A DNA stretch of 64,000 bases from Mesostigma viride (taxonomy: Eukaryota > Streptophyta > Mesostigmatophyceae > Mesostigmatales > Mesostigmataceae): assembly GCA_009746045.1 (NCBI GenBank), contig RPFO01001112.1:1-64000 (forward strand), given 5' to 3'. This document shows, piece by piece, positions 1-8,260 of this stretch. Each line of letters begins with the position of its first letter. Positions within the stretch are counted from its first letter, which is position 1. The notes under the pieces were generated by a model, which saw only the letters and a program-made list of their open reading frames with translations, made no database searches and was not told the DNA's origin. The translations under genes were made by a program, and so were the position numbers.

Positions 1-11
1 AAAGGTCTCTT

Positions 12-389
12 CTAGCCAGTTGGCCACCCTCTCACTGAAATCATACTCCCTCTTCTTGGGATCTGCCTTCCCACCCACAACCCGTGGATTGCTGCAACCC
101 AAGGTCCTGCCTTCGGTGCCCTGCCCACCTCCACTCGTGCCTCAGCAGCGTACCGCTTGGCCTGCTTGACCTCCCTCAACTCCTCTACCAATGCCTCTAG
201 CTCCTGCACTCTGCGTACCAATACATCATTCTGCTCCTTCAGCCTTCCTATCTCTGCCTGCCTGATGGCAAGACCGTCATTCAGACGCTTCATCGTCCTG
301 CCATGATTTGTAACCCCGTGAGGTACGCTTGCTGTTATGCGTTGAAAGCCCTTCACACCAGGTTGCACCCGGCCACCTTGTTGTGACAT
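12..389 (-). CDS. Hypothetical coiled-coil protein, doubtful
   Basis: An open frame of 125 codons. The middle (about residues 35-80) is rich in Glu, Leu, Arg and Gln with heptad-like spacing, as in a short coiled coil. The N-terminal part is Gly/Arg-rich and the C-terminal part has no recognisable motif. No promoter-like TATA lies close upstream. It sits at the window edge, apart from the clear viral genes, and the DNA style differs from the neighbouring zinc-protein gene. It could be a chance frame or part of a mobile element that continues outside the window. Confidence 0.3.
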   Translation of the reverse strand: MSQQGGRVQPGVKGFQRITASVPHGVTNHGRTMKRLNDGLAIRQAEIGRLKEQNDVLVRRVQELEALVEELREVKQAKRYAAEARVEVGRAPKAGPWVAAIHGLWVGRQIPRRGSMISVRGWPTG

Positions 390-491
390 TTCCCTTTATG
401 GCCTCTACTACTCCGCGAAAGTGACCCGTTTTCCCGGGTTGCGCGACTTGTGAAAATCGGCTAAGTCCCGTGGTCTCCCAGCGGGTGGGGG

Positions 492-731
492 TTAGCGCCT
501 CCAAGGCCCTCCGAATAGGACCATGCCCGGAATTAGGATGGGGATTAATAGCATTAGTTTAAGACGCAGTGATAAGGTGGCGAATTCAAACGATTTGCGC
601 GTGTGTTCCGCGTACAAGTGGTCGTGTGCTAAGGCGATGTTCACGCATATGAGATAGTACAGCAATAATGCTTTGATGATGGACACAATGATCATGGTCT
701 TTTCATTATAAAAATAAATAATATCACTCAA
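492..731 (-). CDS. Possible small membrane protein
   Basis: A frame of 79 codons whose N-terminal third is strongly hydrophobic (about residues 13-35), which would form one membrane span or a signal anchor. The rest is basic with a second hydrophobic stretch near residues 58-73. It lies just downstream of the zinc-protein gene on the same strand. No homology was recognised. The high AT content and position in a 3' flank make a chance frame quite possible. Confidence 0.25.
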   Translation of the reverse strand: MSDIIYFYNEKTMIIVSIIKALLLYYLICVNIALAHDHLYAEHTRKSFEFATLSLRLKLMLLIPILIPGMVLFGGPWRR

Positions 732-750
732 TCGTGTTTCCTATACTGCA

Positions 751-1728
751 TCACTTGCGCCCGAAGAGCGTAGGAATTCCCTCAGTCACGAGAAGGTCAA
801 GCACGCCGCGGAGGAACTGCTTCTCCTCGGCTCTGTTCATGGGCTGCAAGTTGACTCCGAAGGGGACAAACTCGTCCCTCTGGTCTTTGGGTTTTTCCAG
901 GAGCTTCTTCAAGCCGTTGTCTTGGCTGTACCCCTCCAAGAGGATCTTCGCCTTGAAGGGCGCGTTCCTTGCGCAATTGTGGCAGCGGACGCGGATCTGG
1001 TCCGAGAACTGGTCCGGGACAATATAGGCAGACATGACGTCGTGCAAGAACCTCACCGTGCAGGTGGAGCACTCCTTCGGGGGCCAACAGCTCGCAACGT
1101 TCGAGTTCTGCAGGTAGAGAGAAGTCCCTTGCTCCCCGGCCTGCGTGTCCATCTTCCAGTCCCTCACGAAACTCTGCACGAGCTCGTTCTCCTTTTCTGT
1201 TCTGACTTCGTTGTCGGCCACCTTCAACTTGCGAATTGCGATCACGACCTTCTTTTGGTAGCAGGGCTCGCACAGAGTGGTCTTGTTGCGCATGTGCTGC
1301 GTTGCAGGCGTATCGTGGACGAAGGCAGCTCCAGTGACGTACGACATGCACTCCACGCACGAATAGGAGCGGCGAGGTGGCGTATCTTGCTCAGGGACTC
1401 GGTAGCGCATGAGCGAATCCGAATACTTGTGCACGAAGTCGGCGATTTGAGGGATGGCCTTGACGCAGCCATCGCACTTGCACTCGACGGAGCCTTGGTC
1501 GTTTTTGAAGAGGTAGAAAAAGTCCGTCGGCGTGTGGAAACAGGTGTCGCAGATACGCGGCCTCACCAAGTCGAAAGCGGAGTCCTTGACGGGGTTCGAC
1601 TCGTCGCTGTGCTCCACGAGGACAGGCTTCTTGCAGGCGTGCTTCTTTCGCTTGGATATGGCTGCCAAGGAGAGAGGGAACAGCGGGGTGTTGTTGAGGC
1701 GAACAGAGGACCTGGTAGCGGGAGCCAT
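751..1728 (-). CDS. Multi-CxxC zinc-binding protein
   Basis: A protein of about 325 residues, read from the ATG at 1728, which follows a CT-rich leader like those of nearby genes. A frame start further upstream would add 35 low-complexity residues. At least six CxxC pairs are spread along the protein (CDTC, CKCDGC, CVEC, CEPC, CSTC, CHNC), consistent with several treble-clef or ribbon zinc sites. The N-terminus has a basic stretch that could act in nuclear targeting. The function is unknown, with DNA, RNA or protein binding all possible. An array of TCCACGGG/GGTTACG repeats lies upstream, as for other genes of the left cluster. Confidence 0.75.
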   Translation of the reverse strand: MAPATRSSVRLNNTPLFPLSLAAISKRKKHACKKPVLVEHSDESNPVKDSAFDLVRPRICDTCFHTPTDFFYLFKNDQGSVECKCDGCVKAIPQIADFVHKYSDSLMRYRVPEQDTPPRRSYSCVECMSYVTGAAFVHDTPATQHMRNKTTLCEPCYQKKVVIAIRKLKVADNEVRTEKENELVQSFVRDWKMDTQAGEQGTSLYLQNSNVASCWPPKECSTCTVRFLHDVMSAYIVPDQFSDQIRVRCHNCARNAPFKAKILLEGYSQDNGLKKLLEKPKDQRDEFVPFGVNLQPMNRAEEKQFLRGVLDLLVTEGIPTLFGRK

Positions 1729-1824
1729 GGATGGATGAGAGTGCGAGAGGGATTGCGCGAGAGAAAACGAGAGCGAGATGGGAAACAAGTCGCAAACTTG
1801 GAGTCTTTGTACCTCTCGGGAGCG

Positions 1825-1985
1825 GCTGTCCACGGGGACACAGAGTTTCGGTTACTTATCCACTGGATTTCGGTTACGAGCGGCGCGGCGCTGTACGGCC
1901 TTATCCACGGGAATTCGGTTACAAACGACGCGACGCCGTACGGGCTTATCCACAGGGTTTCAGTTACGATTACGGATAGTGTACG
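1825..1985. promoter_or_regulatory. Upstream repeat array (TCCACGGG / GGTTACG)
   Basis: About four degenerate copies of a unit with a TTATCCACGGG-like core followed about 8 nt later by TTCGGTTAC, spaced at roughly 45 nt. The array lies 100-260 nt upstream of the zinc-protein start at 1728. The same two cores recur upstream of the genes starting at 2991, 3712 and 7637, so they are likely binding sites for a shared regulator. That role is inferred from position and recurrence. Confidence 0.5.
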
Positions 1986-2111
1986 GACCCGTCCGGAAAT
2001 ACTACTTGAAGTAATTTGCCACTTGGCATGCAATTGTGTTTGACTCATTGTTGGTATTCAAGTTTGTGTGAAAATGGTTTTTCATTAATAAAAATAATAC
2101 ACAAGGATCAT

Positions 2112-2991
2112 TTACTGAACCAGAGATACATCCACTTGCTTTCCAGCAACGACAATTTCAGTGGAAGGATTGGCCTTGGCCATCTCGGCCTGCATCCTAG
2201 CAATGTGGTCTTCCCGGATCCTCTGGCACTGCTCCTGCCAGGCACGTTTCTCAGCATCCTGAATCTCCCCCCAAGCCGCCTGAGTCTTGAGTTGAATTTC
2301 CTTGATTTTTGCAGGGGTTTCCTCGAGCTGGCTAGCGGAAGTCAGGTACGTGGTGATAGGCGTCCATGAACCGGGCATGGGGAGGTGAAACTTGGCATGA
2401 ACTTTCTCCAAGCGCGTCTTCGGCGCGCCGGGGGCGGAGGGAACCATATCCGCCTGGGCAACGTTGAACATCACAGACCAATCCTTCACGGAGTAGGCCG
2501 GAGCCCAGATGATGCCCACCTTGAGAATCGGATCAGGCTGCTGGGCGGATACGGGGAAGTTGACTTGGAGCGGAATCGGGTTGCCAATCGGATCCAATTC
2601 ATGATGCCAAAACGCTTCAGAGGCGAAAGGCCTTATCTTCTGAAGAACGGGCTCTTCATTTTTTTTCCTGGGCAGCATGGTCCACTCATGAGAGGGCACA
2701 GAACGGCCGTTCTTGAGCTGAGTCGGGGAAACGAGCGCGCAGTGGGCAAAAAGCATTTCCAAAGAGTCTGGAAAGCCCCCCATTACTGCAAATTGATCCA
2801 TAACGCGAGCTGTCACCTTGGTCATGGCCCTCATCCCCGTTAGCGGTTTGAGCCACCAGTTGACCCACCTCAGCGAACTCCCCCACGCACAAGACCCTGA
2901 ACTCGGAGAAGTCACCAAATGGATCCGTTTTCTCACGGAGTTCGTAAAGCTCTGGGACTTGGTACACTTGAGAAACGATCTGGTCGGCCAT
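2112..2991 (-). CDS. Unknown protein, one frame break
   Basis: The start at 2991 follows a CT-dinucleotide leader and a TATA box 74 nt upstream. The first about 55 codons read cleanly from 2991. The coding pattern then moves to another frame near 2820-2860 and continues to a stop at 2112, giving about 292 residues in all. The C-terminal third is a charged, Gln/Glu-rich helix. The downstream frame has its own ATG (2936), but its first residues look non-coding. A single-base indel, sequencing error or pseudogenisation would explain the break. No family was recognised. Confidence 0.6.
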
Positions 2992-3064
2992 AGCTGAGAG
3001 AGAGAGAGAGTTAGAGATCAGGTGCTAGTGAGAGCGAGGTGAGAGCCCCGTGGTCGTGCACCGG

Positions 3065-3074
3065 GTTTTATACC
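3065..3074 (-). promoter_or_regulatory. TATA box of the 2991 gene
   Basis: GGTATAAAAC on the minus strand, 74 nt upstream of the start at 2991, followed by a CT-rich leader. The same ten bases occur at the same distance upstream of the 7637 gene. Confidence 0.65.
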
Positions 3075-3104
3075 TTCCAGGCCGCCGCGGCGGTTACAAG
3101 GTGC

Positions 3105-3520
3105 TGAATTAGCCACGTAGCCACTTTTCGGCCGTTACCGGGCCGCGGTCCACCACGGGGATATTTATTTTCGCGGCCACGCTGCCACGGGAGAACTTTC
3201 CGGCGGTTACTTTGTCCACGGGGACAGGGTTTTTGCGGTTACGGAACCACGAGGAAAATATCTGGCGGTTACGTTGTCCACGGGGACAGGGTTTTCGCGG
3301 CCACGCAGCCACGGGGAAAAATATCCGGCGGTTACTTTGTCCACGGGGAAGCTTTTGCGCGGTTACGGAATCGGATAGTTACGGTTACGCCGCCGCGGAA
3401 AAAATCCCGTGGCCTTCCACGGTCCACGGGGACAAGATATTTACGGTTACGCTTCTAGAAGAAAAAATTCCCGTGGTCGCCAGTGTCCACGGGGACACTT
3501 TTGCGCGGTTACGACGACGG
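3105..3520. promoter_or_regulatory. Bidirectional promoter repeat array
   Basis: A 0.4-kb gene-free stretch between the divergent genes starting at 2991 and 3712. It holds at least five copies of GTCCACGGGGA, each followed 8-15 nt later by GCGGTTACG or GCGGCCACG, at about 60-nt spacing (near 3218, 3278, 3338, 3421 and 3485). Such an array is most simply an upstream activating region for both genes. The open frames drawn through it are repetitive and not convincing. Confidence 0.55.
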
Positions 3521-3624
3521 TTACGGTTGCACGCGCCTATCTAGCGGCTCGTGGCTCGCCACGAAGCGATATGCGGACTTCAGCACTCGACCACGGGAGA
3601 TCTCGTCAAGGAGTGGCAGCAAGG

Positions 3625-3631
3625 TATAAAA
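3625..3631 (+). promoter_or_regulatory. TATA box of the 3712 gene
   Basis: TATAAAA, 81-87 nt upstream of the ATG at 3712, followed by a pyrimidine-rich leader. The spacing is close to that of the two minus-strand genes of the same cluster. Confidence 0.65.
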
Positions 3632-3711
3632 GGCGCCTCCCCACCTCGTCTCGCCACTCGCATCCCACTCGCTCAACGCACCCAACACTCTCCTCTCACA
3701 CTTTCGCAGCT

Positions 3712-5142
3712 ATGGCGGAATACCAAGGCCCCTCGGATCTCGCCATCCTCCTGTGCGAGCGGGATATCTTCCTCAAGCGCGAAGTTTTTCTGGCCAGAGG
3801 CGAGGCCCATTTCGGCATGTGCAAGAAGCCTATCCCTTTTCTCCTCTACGAGTACAGCGGGAGGCCTTCCACCGACAAGTTCAAGCGCCATCGCACCTCC
3901 CTTCACGGCTTGAAGAAGGCTCGCAGCGTTTTCCAGAAGTCCGTGCAGCTCTACAACGAGCCGCCCAAAATCCGCACCACGCCGACTCCGCGGGGTACCT
4001 TCATTACGTGGTCATGCGACGCCAAGAACTGGAACGACAAGATCGAGCTCGGCCTCAACGACGAGCTGGTGGAGAAGGCGCACATGCAGAGGGAGAAGAC
4101 GATCGAGCTCCTCTGCGACACCACCAAGGAGATCTGTTGGAACGGCTTTATGCACGCAAGGAGCGCCAAAGACGCCGAGAAGCTGGGCCAGAAGCTGGAC
4201 ATCAAGGAGCTGGTGCGCAGGAAGGACTTTTTCGACGAGAGGCGCATCTGGCTCGAGATGATGGAGGCGGAAGACGCCAAAAAGGAGTTCAAGAACACTC
4301 CGTCGAGGTACTCCATCGACTGCGACGGGGGCAGGCCTTCCGCTTTGAAGTTCTTCGTGAACCACAACCCGAGGATGCACTCCAACCCCATCTGGATGCT
4401 TACCAAGTCCAGGATGGAATTCAACATGTCCGCGCCTTCGGAGGAGCAGCTCGACACCAGCGAGAGCATCAAGCCGGCGATCAAGAACATGGAGGAAGTC
4501 GTTCGCAGGCTGAGGGATATCCGGTTCAAGGTGCACATGCGGAATCCCTCCCGGGACCCGATGGAATCCGAGAGGATGGAGAAGGCCTCCGAGCACGTCC
4601 CCTATTGGGTCCACCAGGGGTTCAGGGCCTTGCCCGCTTGGTGCCTGACCCCGGTGCTGGCGGATATCAAGAAGGAGCGCGCTGCGATCCCTTTGGAGCA
4701 GAGGGTCATGTACGAGTTTCCGGTCTACCACGCGCGGTTGCAGGAGGAACTCTCGGAGGAGCTGGGGGACTTCGAGAAGAAAACATATATGGATAAGGAG
4801 GATGTCGCAGAAATGCGTGCCGAGCGCTTGATGCACAAGACCATGATGCTGTCGAGGCTGTTTGAGCAGGAGGAGAGGGAGCTGCAGGAGGAGAGGAGGC
4901 AGAAGGAGAAGAAGGAGCGCGAGGAGAAGATGTTGCAGGAGGAGAGGAGGAAGGCAGAGGGCATTCCGTCCGCCTTCTGCGTGTGGCGCCAGGAGGAGCA
5001 GGCGCCAGTGGTGCAGGCTGTGGAGCAGGCGGCGCCGGTCGTGCAGATCACACAGATGATCCTGCGCAGCTCCTCGCGGAAGCGCGGGGAGATGGAGAAG
5101 ATGGTGACCCGTTCTCGCGCCAAGGTGGCCAGGGTTGTGTAA
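3712..5142 (+). CDS. Large unknown protein with C-terminal coiled coil
   Basis: A protein of 476 residues, read from the ATG at 3712, which follows a TATA box and leader. The longer open frame (from 3409) runs through promoter repeats and is rejected. The N-terminal two thirds are a mixed-composition globular region with no recognised motif. Residues about 375-425 are an almost pure Glu/Lys/Arg helix (coiled coil). The tail is basic with Arg-Ser and Lys-Arg clusters that could act as a nuclear targeting signal. Codon use is GC-rich and strongly biased. A GC hairpin (CCCCGTGACGGGG) and a T-rich stretch follow the stop. The promoter suggests a role in infection shared with the neighbouring zinc proteins. 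Confidence 0.75.
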   Translation: MAEYQGPSDLAILLCERDIFLKREVFLARGEAHFGMCKKPIPFLLYEYSGRPSTDKFKRHRTSLHGLKKARSVFQKSVQLYNEPPKIRTTPTPRGTFITWSCDAKNWNDKIELGLNDELVEKAHMQREKTIELLCDTTKEICWNGFMHARSAKDAEKLGQKLDIKELVRRKDFFDERRIWLEMMEAEDAKKEFKNTPSRYSIDCDGGRPSALKFFVNHNPRMHSNPIWMLTKSRMEFNMSAPSEEQLDTSESIKPAIKNMEEVVRRLRDIRFKVHMRNPSRDPMESERMEKASEHVPYWVHQGFRALPAWCLTPVLADIKKERAAIPLEQRVMYEFPVYHARLQEELSEELGDFEKKTYMDKEDVAEMRAERLMHKTMMLSRLFEQEERELQEERRQKEKKEREEKMLQEERRKAEGIPSAFCVWRQEEQAPVVQAVEQAAPVVQITQMILRSSSRKRGEMEKMVTRSRAKVARVV

Positions 5143-5171
5143 ATTAAGAAGTCCTCGTACACACTTAGTCT

Positions 5172-5212
5172 AGCCCCGTGACGGGGTGTAATCTATCCTT
5201 TATTTTTTAATG
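5172..5212 (+). terminator. Hairpin and T-rich 3' end
   Basis: A CCCCGT/ACGGGG stem with a very short loop lies about 30 nt after the stop at 5142. It is followed by a T-rich stretch. It may mark the transcript end. Hairpins at transcript ends are known in some giant viruses. Confidence 0.4.
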
Positions 5213-5302
5213 AAAAAACACAAGTCCAACAATGAGCCCAATCTCAACAATGAGTCACCCAAACTTTCGCGAAAAAACACAAGTCCTAAACAGCCTAGGT
5301 AG

Positions 5303-5448
5303 GTGACAGACGCAAGCATAGTCCACGGGAGTGACAGACGCAAGCATAGTCCACAGGAGTGACAGACGCAAGCATAGTCCACGGGAGTGACAGACGCAAG
5401 CATAGTCCACAGGAGTGACATACGCAAGCATAGTCCACGGGAGTGACA
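5303..5448. repeat. 28-bp tandem repeat, about five copies
   Basis: The unit begins GTGACAGACGCAAGCATAG and ends TCCACGGGA or TCCACAGGA. Copies start at 5303, 5331, 5359, 5387 and 5415, with a partial one at 5443. The unit contains the same CCACGGG core seen in the promoter arrays. The small frames on the minus strand through it are by-products of the repeat. Confidence 0.8.
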
Positions 5449-5489
5449 GATGCGAGAAGCGCGACGAGGCCCGCGGCAGTGTGGAGTGG

Positions 5490-6770
5490 AGATGGAGATA
5501 GTGGAGATTCATCTCCATACCCCCCCTCCCTTCTCCTAAAACTTTTCTGGCAGGAAATACTCACGCAAATTCCAATATTGTCCCGTGGAATCCTAACTGT
5601 CCAATTCCAAGTATTTTACGCGATGGTGACAGAAGCCAGCACGGGGTGGAGATAGTGGAGATGGAGGTGGAGATAGGTACCTCCACCACTTTGACCTTTG
5701 TGTTTCGAAAAGGAGAAGGATTTTGGAGGAAAGGGACAGCGGGATCGGATCGGGGGAGTCTCTAGGATTCTGATAAACCGGGTTTCATGACAAGTTTCTC
5801 GATGCTCGAGAGCCAGTCCTCGGGGTTCCACGGAGTGGAGATAGTGGAGATAGTGGAGATGCATCTCCATACCCCCCCCTCCTTCGAAAAACTTTTTTGG
5901 CTGGAACGGAATGCAGTCTCTGCGCTGGCAGGTGCCGGGAAATGCTATGAATATACATAAAATTTTATGGGCAGCAGAGAGAAATAGTTGTAAATATACA
6001 AAATTTTATGGGCAGCAGAGAGAAACTTTTATACTTCCCGTGGAATATATACAAAATTTTATGGGCAGCAGAGGGAAACTTTTATACTTCCCGTGGAATA
6101 TATACAAAATTTTATGGGCAGCAGAGGGAAACTTTTATACTTCCCGTGGAATATATACAAAATTTTATGGGCAGCAGAGAGAAATAGTTGTAAATATGCA
6201 AAATTTTATGGGCAGCAGAGAGACAGGGCTTGGCGGCAGATGCGAGACTCTGGTCCAGGAAAAAGTTTTTCAAGGGAGGGGGGGGTATGGAGATGAATCT
6301 CCACTATCTCCACTATCTCCACTCTGTCGAATGCCGAGAATTCTCCCGCCCGGTGGGAACTGGGTCGAGAGAGGGGCGGGCACGGAAAGCCAGAGAGTCG
6401 CCTGATCGCATCCCGCTATCGGTTTCCTCCAAAATCCTTCTCCTTTTCAAAACACAAAGGTCAAAGTCGTGGAGGTACCTATCTCCACCTCTATCTCCAC
6501 TATCTCCACTCCGTCACCGCCCGGGAAAGTTTTTCGAGAGGAGGGGGGGGATGGAGATGAATCTCCACTATCTCCACTATCTCCACCGCCCCGCGCATCC
6601 TCTTATGCTGTCACGCGTCACCATCGCGTAAAATACTTATAATTGGACAGTTAGGATTCCACGGGACAATATTGGAATTTGCATGAGTATTTCCTGCCAG
6701 AAAAGTTTTGGGAGAAGGGAGGGGGGGTATGGAGATGCATCTCCACTATCTCCATCTCCACCCCCTATGC
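5490..6770. repeat. Large imperfect inverted repeat around a tandem array
   Basis: The left arm (about 5490-5935) and right arm (about 6235-6770) are reverse complements of each other with scattered differences. Matching landmarks are the TTTTCTGGCAGG block (5545 and 6697), the block around CCCGTGGAATCCTAACTG (5580 and 6650), the AGAAGGATTTTGGAGG block (5712 and 6430) and GGAGATAGTGGAGAT runs with homopolymeric C/G (5840 and 6280). The centre (5950-6230) holds six copies of AAAATTTTATGGGCAGCAG at 42-53 bp spacing. No gene is supported. It could be a replication origin, a recombination structure or a dead foldback element. Confidence 0.75.
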
Positions 6771-6896
6771 CAGAATTAGAGAAGACTCATTGTGGGCACG
6801 CATGTTTGAGACACAAGTCGAGTTTGCATTAAAAATAGGATTACGAGTTTAATAAATAGGAGAGAGGGGCTGACAGAGGTCTATTCCCCACAGTAT

Positions 6897-7637
6897 TCAC
6901 AGTTTGACAGAGGCGGCCATCTCGTGCAGGCTCTTGCACGGATCGAAGGTGGCATCCAAGTCCAGATCGTCAAAGTTGCAGCCGAAGAACGTGTCATCCA
7001 CGTCCAGATCCTGGCGGGGGGACTTGCTCCCCACCTCCTCCTCCTCGGAGGAGGAGGTGTAAGAGTACGAGGGGACGGAGCCTTCGAAATCGCTCATCTC
7101 GTGATTGGAAGGAGCCTGCTCCTCCTCCTCCTGCTCCTCCTCCTCGACTTGGTCGACAGAAACGGGGGCCTCGCGATTTTCCCTGTCCATCCGGGCCAAA
7201 CGGGCATTCTCCAGCTCGCGAGCGGCGTTTTCGCGGCCCAAAATCTCGTCGCGAGTCACCACCCAGGCGGCAAGCGGGTTGCCGCGAGAGAAATCGGAGC
7301 ACCGCATGGAGAGTCTGGGCAGATCCTTGACTCTGGCGCCCATCCCGTCGTGCGGGGGCTTGAAATCGCGGCGGCGGCGGGAGGGAACGCACACCTTCTT
7401 GGGGGCGGGGAAGTTCTCGTCACGGGGCGTTTCGAAGAGCCCCATTTCGTGCTTCATCCGCTGCCATAGCTCCTCCTCCATCCTCTGCTTCTCGGCCTTG
7501 TTGCGCTTTGCGTTGGCGAGGCGTTTGGAGCGGCACTTGGAACAGCGACTCGTGCGCTTGCAACCGCGCTTGGGGAGGAACTCGTCGCTGTCCTTCGGGA
7601 AACGCAGGCCGCAATCGCGGCAGGCCGCAGTCGCCAT
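6897..7637 (-). CDS. Zinc-finger protein with acidic C-terminus, possible transcription factor
   Basis: A protein of 246 residues. Near the N-terminus (residues 6-35) a CxxC pair is followed by Cys, then CxxxxxC and CxxC, enough for one or two zinc sites. A very basic stretch (Lys/Arg) comes next. The last about 90 residues are extremely acidic with Glu runs and Ser-Glu clusters, then Asp-rich Phe/Leu motifs typical of activation domains. This layout suggests a transcription regulator, but that is inferred. The start at 7637 is backed by a TATA box 74 nt upstream and a CT-rich leader. Confidence 0.75.
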   Translation of the reverse strand: MATAACRDCGLRFPKDSDEFLPKRGCKRTSRCSKCRSKRLANAKRNKAEKQRMEEELWQRMKHEMGLFETPRDENFPAPKKVCVPSRRRRDFKPPHDGMGARVKDLPRLSMRCSDFSRGNPLAAWVVTRDEILGRENAARELENARLARMDRENREAPVSVDQVEEEEQEEEEQAPSNHEMSDFEGSVPSYSYTSSSEEEEVGSKSPRQDLDVDDTFFGCNFDDLDLDATFDPCKSLHEMAASVKL

Positions 7638-7710
7638 GGCAGGAAATGGAAAGGGTTCGAGAGCGTGAGAGAGAGAGAGCGAGAGTGCGTGCGACGAGGA
7701 GGGCGGCGGG

Positions 7711-7720
7711 GTTTTATACC
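7711..7720 (-). promoter_or_regulatory. TATA box of the 7637 gene
   Basis: GGTATAAAAC on the minus strand, 74 nt upstream of the start at 7637. It is identical in sequence and distance to the box of the 2991 gene. Confidence 0.65.
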
Positions 7721-7739
7721 CGCGCGGTGCTCGCCTCGC

Positions 7740-7925
7740 CGCGTGAAAAAATTACGCGGTCGGCGGTTAGGTTCCGTTACGTGTCCGTGGACACTTATTC
7801 GGGCGCGAGACGCGCCACGTCTCCTCCGAAAACCGTTACTTCCCGTGCCGGGCCGCGGTTACGGACGGACTAAACGGCGGTTACGCGCCGACCGCCAGCC
7901 GTTACGGTACCACGGGACGACCCAG
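7740..7925. promoter_or_regulatory. Upstream repeat region of the 7637 gene
   Basis: GC-rich sequence with several GGTTACG or CGTTACG cores and CCACGGG or TCCGTGGACA cores, a looser version of the arrays at 1825-1985 and 3105-3520. No gene is supported between 7638 and 7975. Confidence 0.4.
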
Positions 7926-7975
7926 AGACGGTGCACCGCAGGGGGGCCTGGGAGGGACCCAAGGGGTTTAGGGGG

Positions 7976-8260
7976 CTATTTTTTGCAGGTGGCGCGTTTT
8001 CGAGTTCGCGCGTTTTTACGCACTCGTTTTTGGCCAGCCGGCGCATCGTGAAATTCGTCGTCACTGCTGTCACTTTCTTGTCTTTCCTCCGCGTCCTCGT
8101 AACCATCCGTCCCTGTATACTCGATATCATCCAGTTTGCCGCCGGATAAAGGGTACCAAAACTCTTCGCCGTGCTTCTCTTTCATGGTTTCCGCCGGAAT
8201 GGTTTTATTTCGCTCTTGCATGCGCGCTTTCCGTTCTTCGGCTAATTCTGGTACCCCCAC
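7976..8260 (-). CDS. Probable C-terminal extension of the SprT-like protein, other frame
   Basis: An open frame of 94 codons: basic helix, then an acidic Asp/Ser/Glu segment, then a Lys/Arg tail. It overlaps the last codons of the metalloprotease gene in another frame. The switch coincides with a G5 run (8250-8254), so it is probably the true tail of that protein cut off by a one-base indel. A separate overlapping gene is the alternative. Confidence 0.5.
   Translation of the reverse strand: MGVPELAEERKARMQERNKTIPAETMKEKHGEEFWYPLSGGKLDDIEYTGTDGYEDAEERQESDSSDDEFHDAPAGQKRVRKNARTRKRATCKK

Noticed and set aside
3409-3711. Longer N-terminus for the 3712 gene
   Set aside because: It runs through promoter repeats and the TATA box, and its composition is repeat-derived.
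5303-5448. CRISPR-like array of 28-bp repeats
   Set aside because: The repeats are directly adjacent without unique spacers and lie in eukaryote-virus-like DNA.
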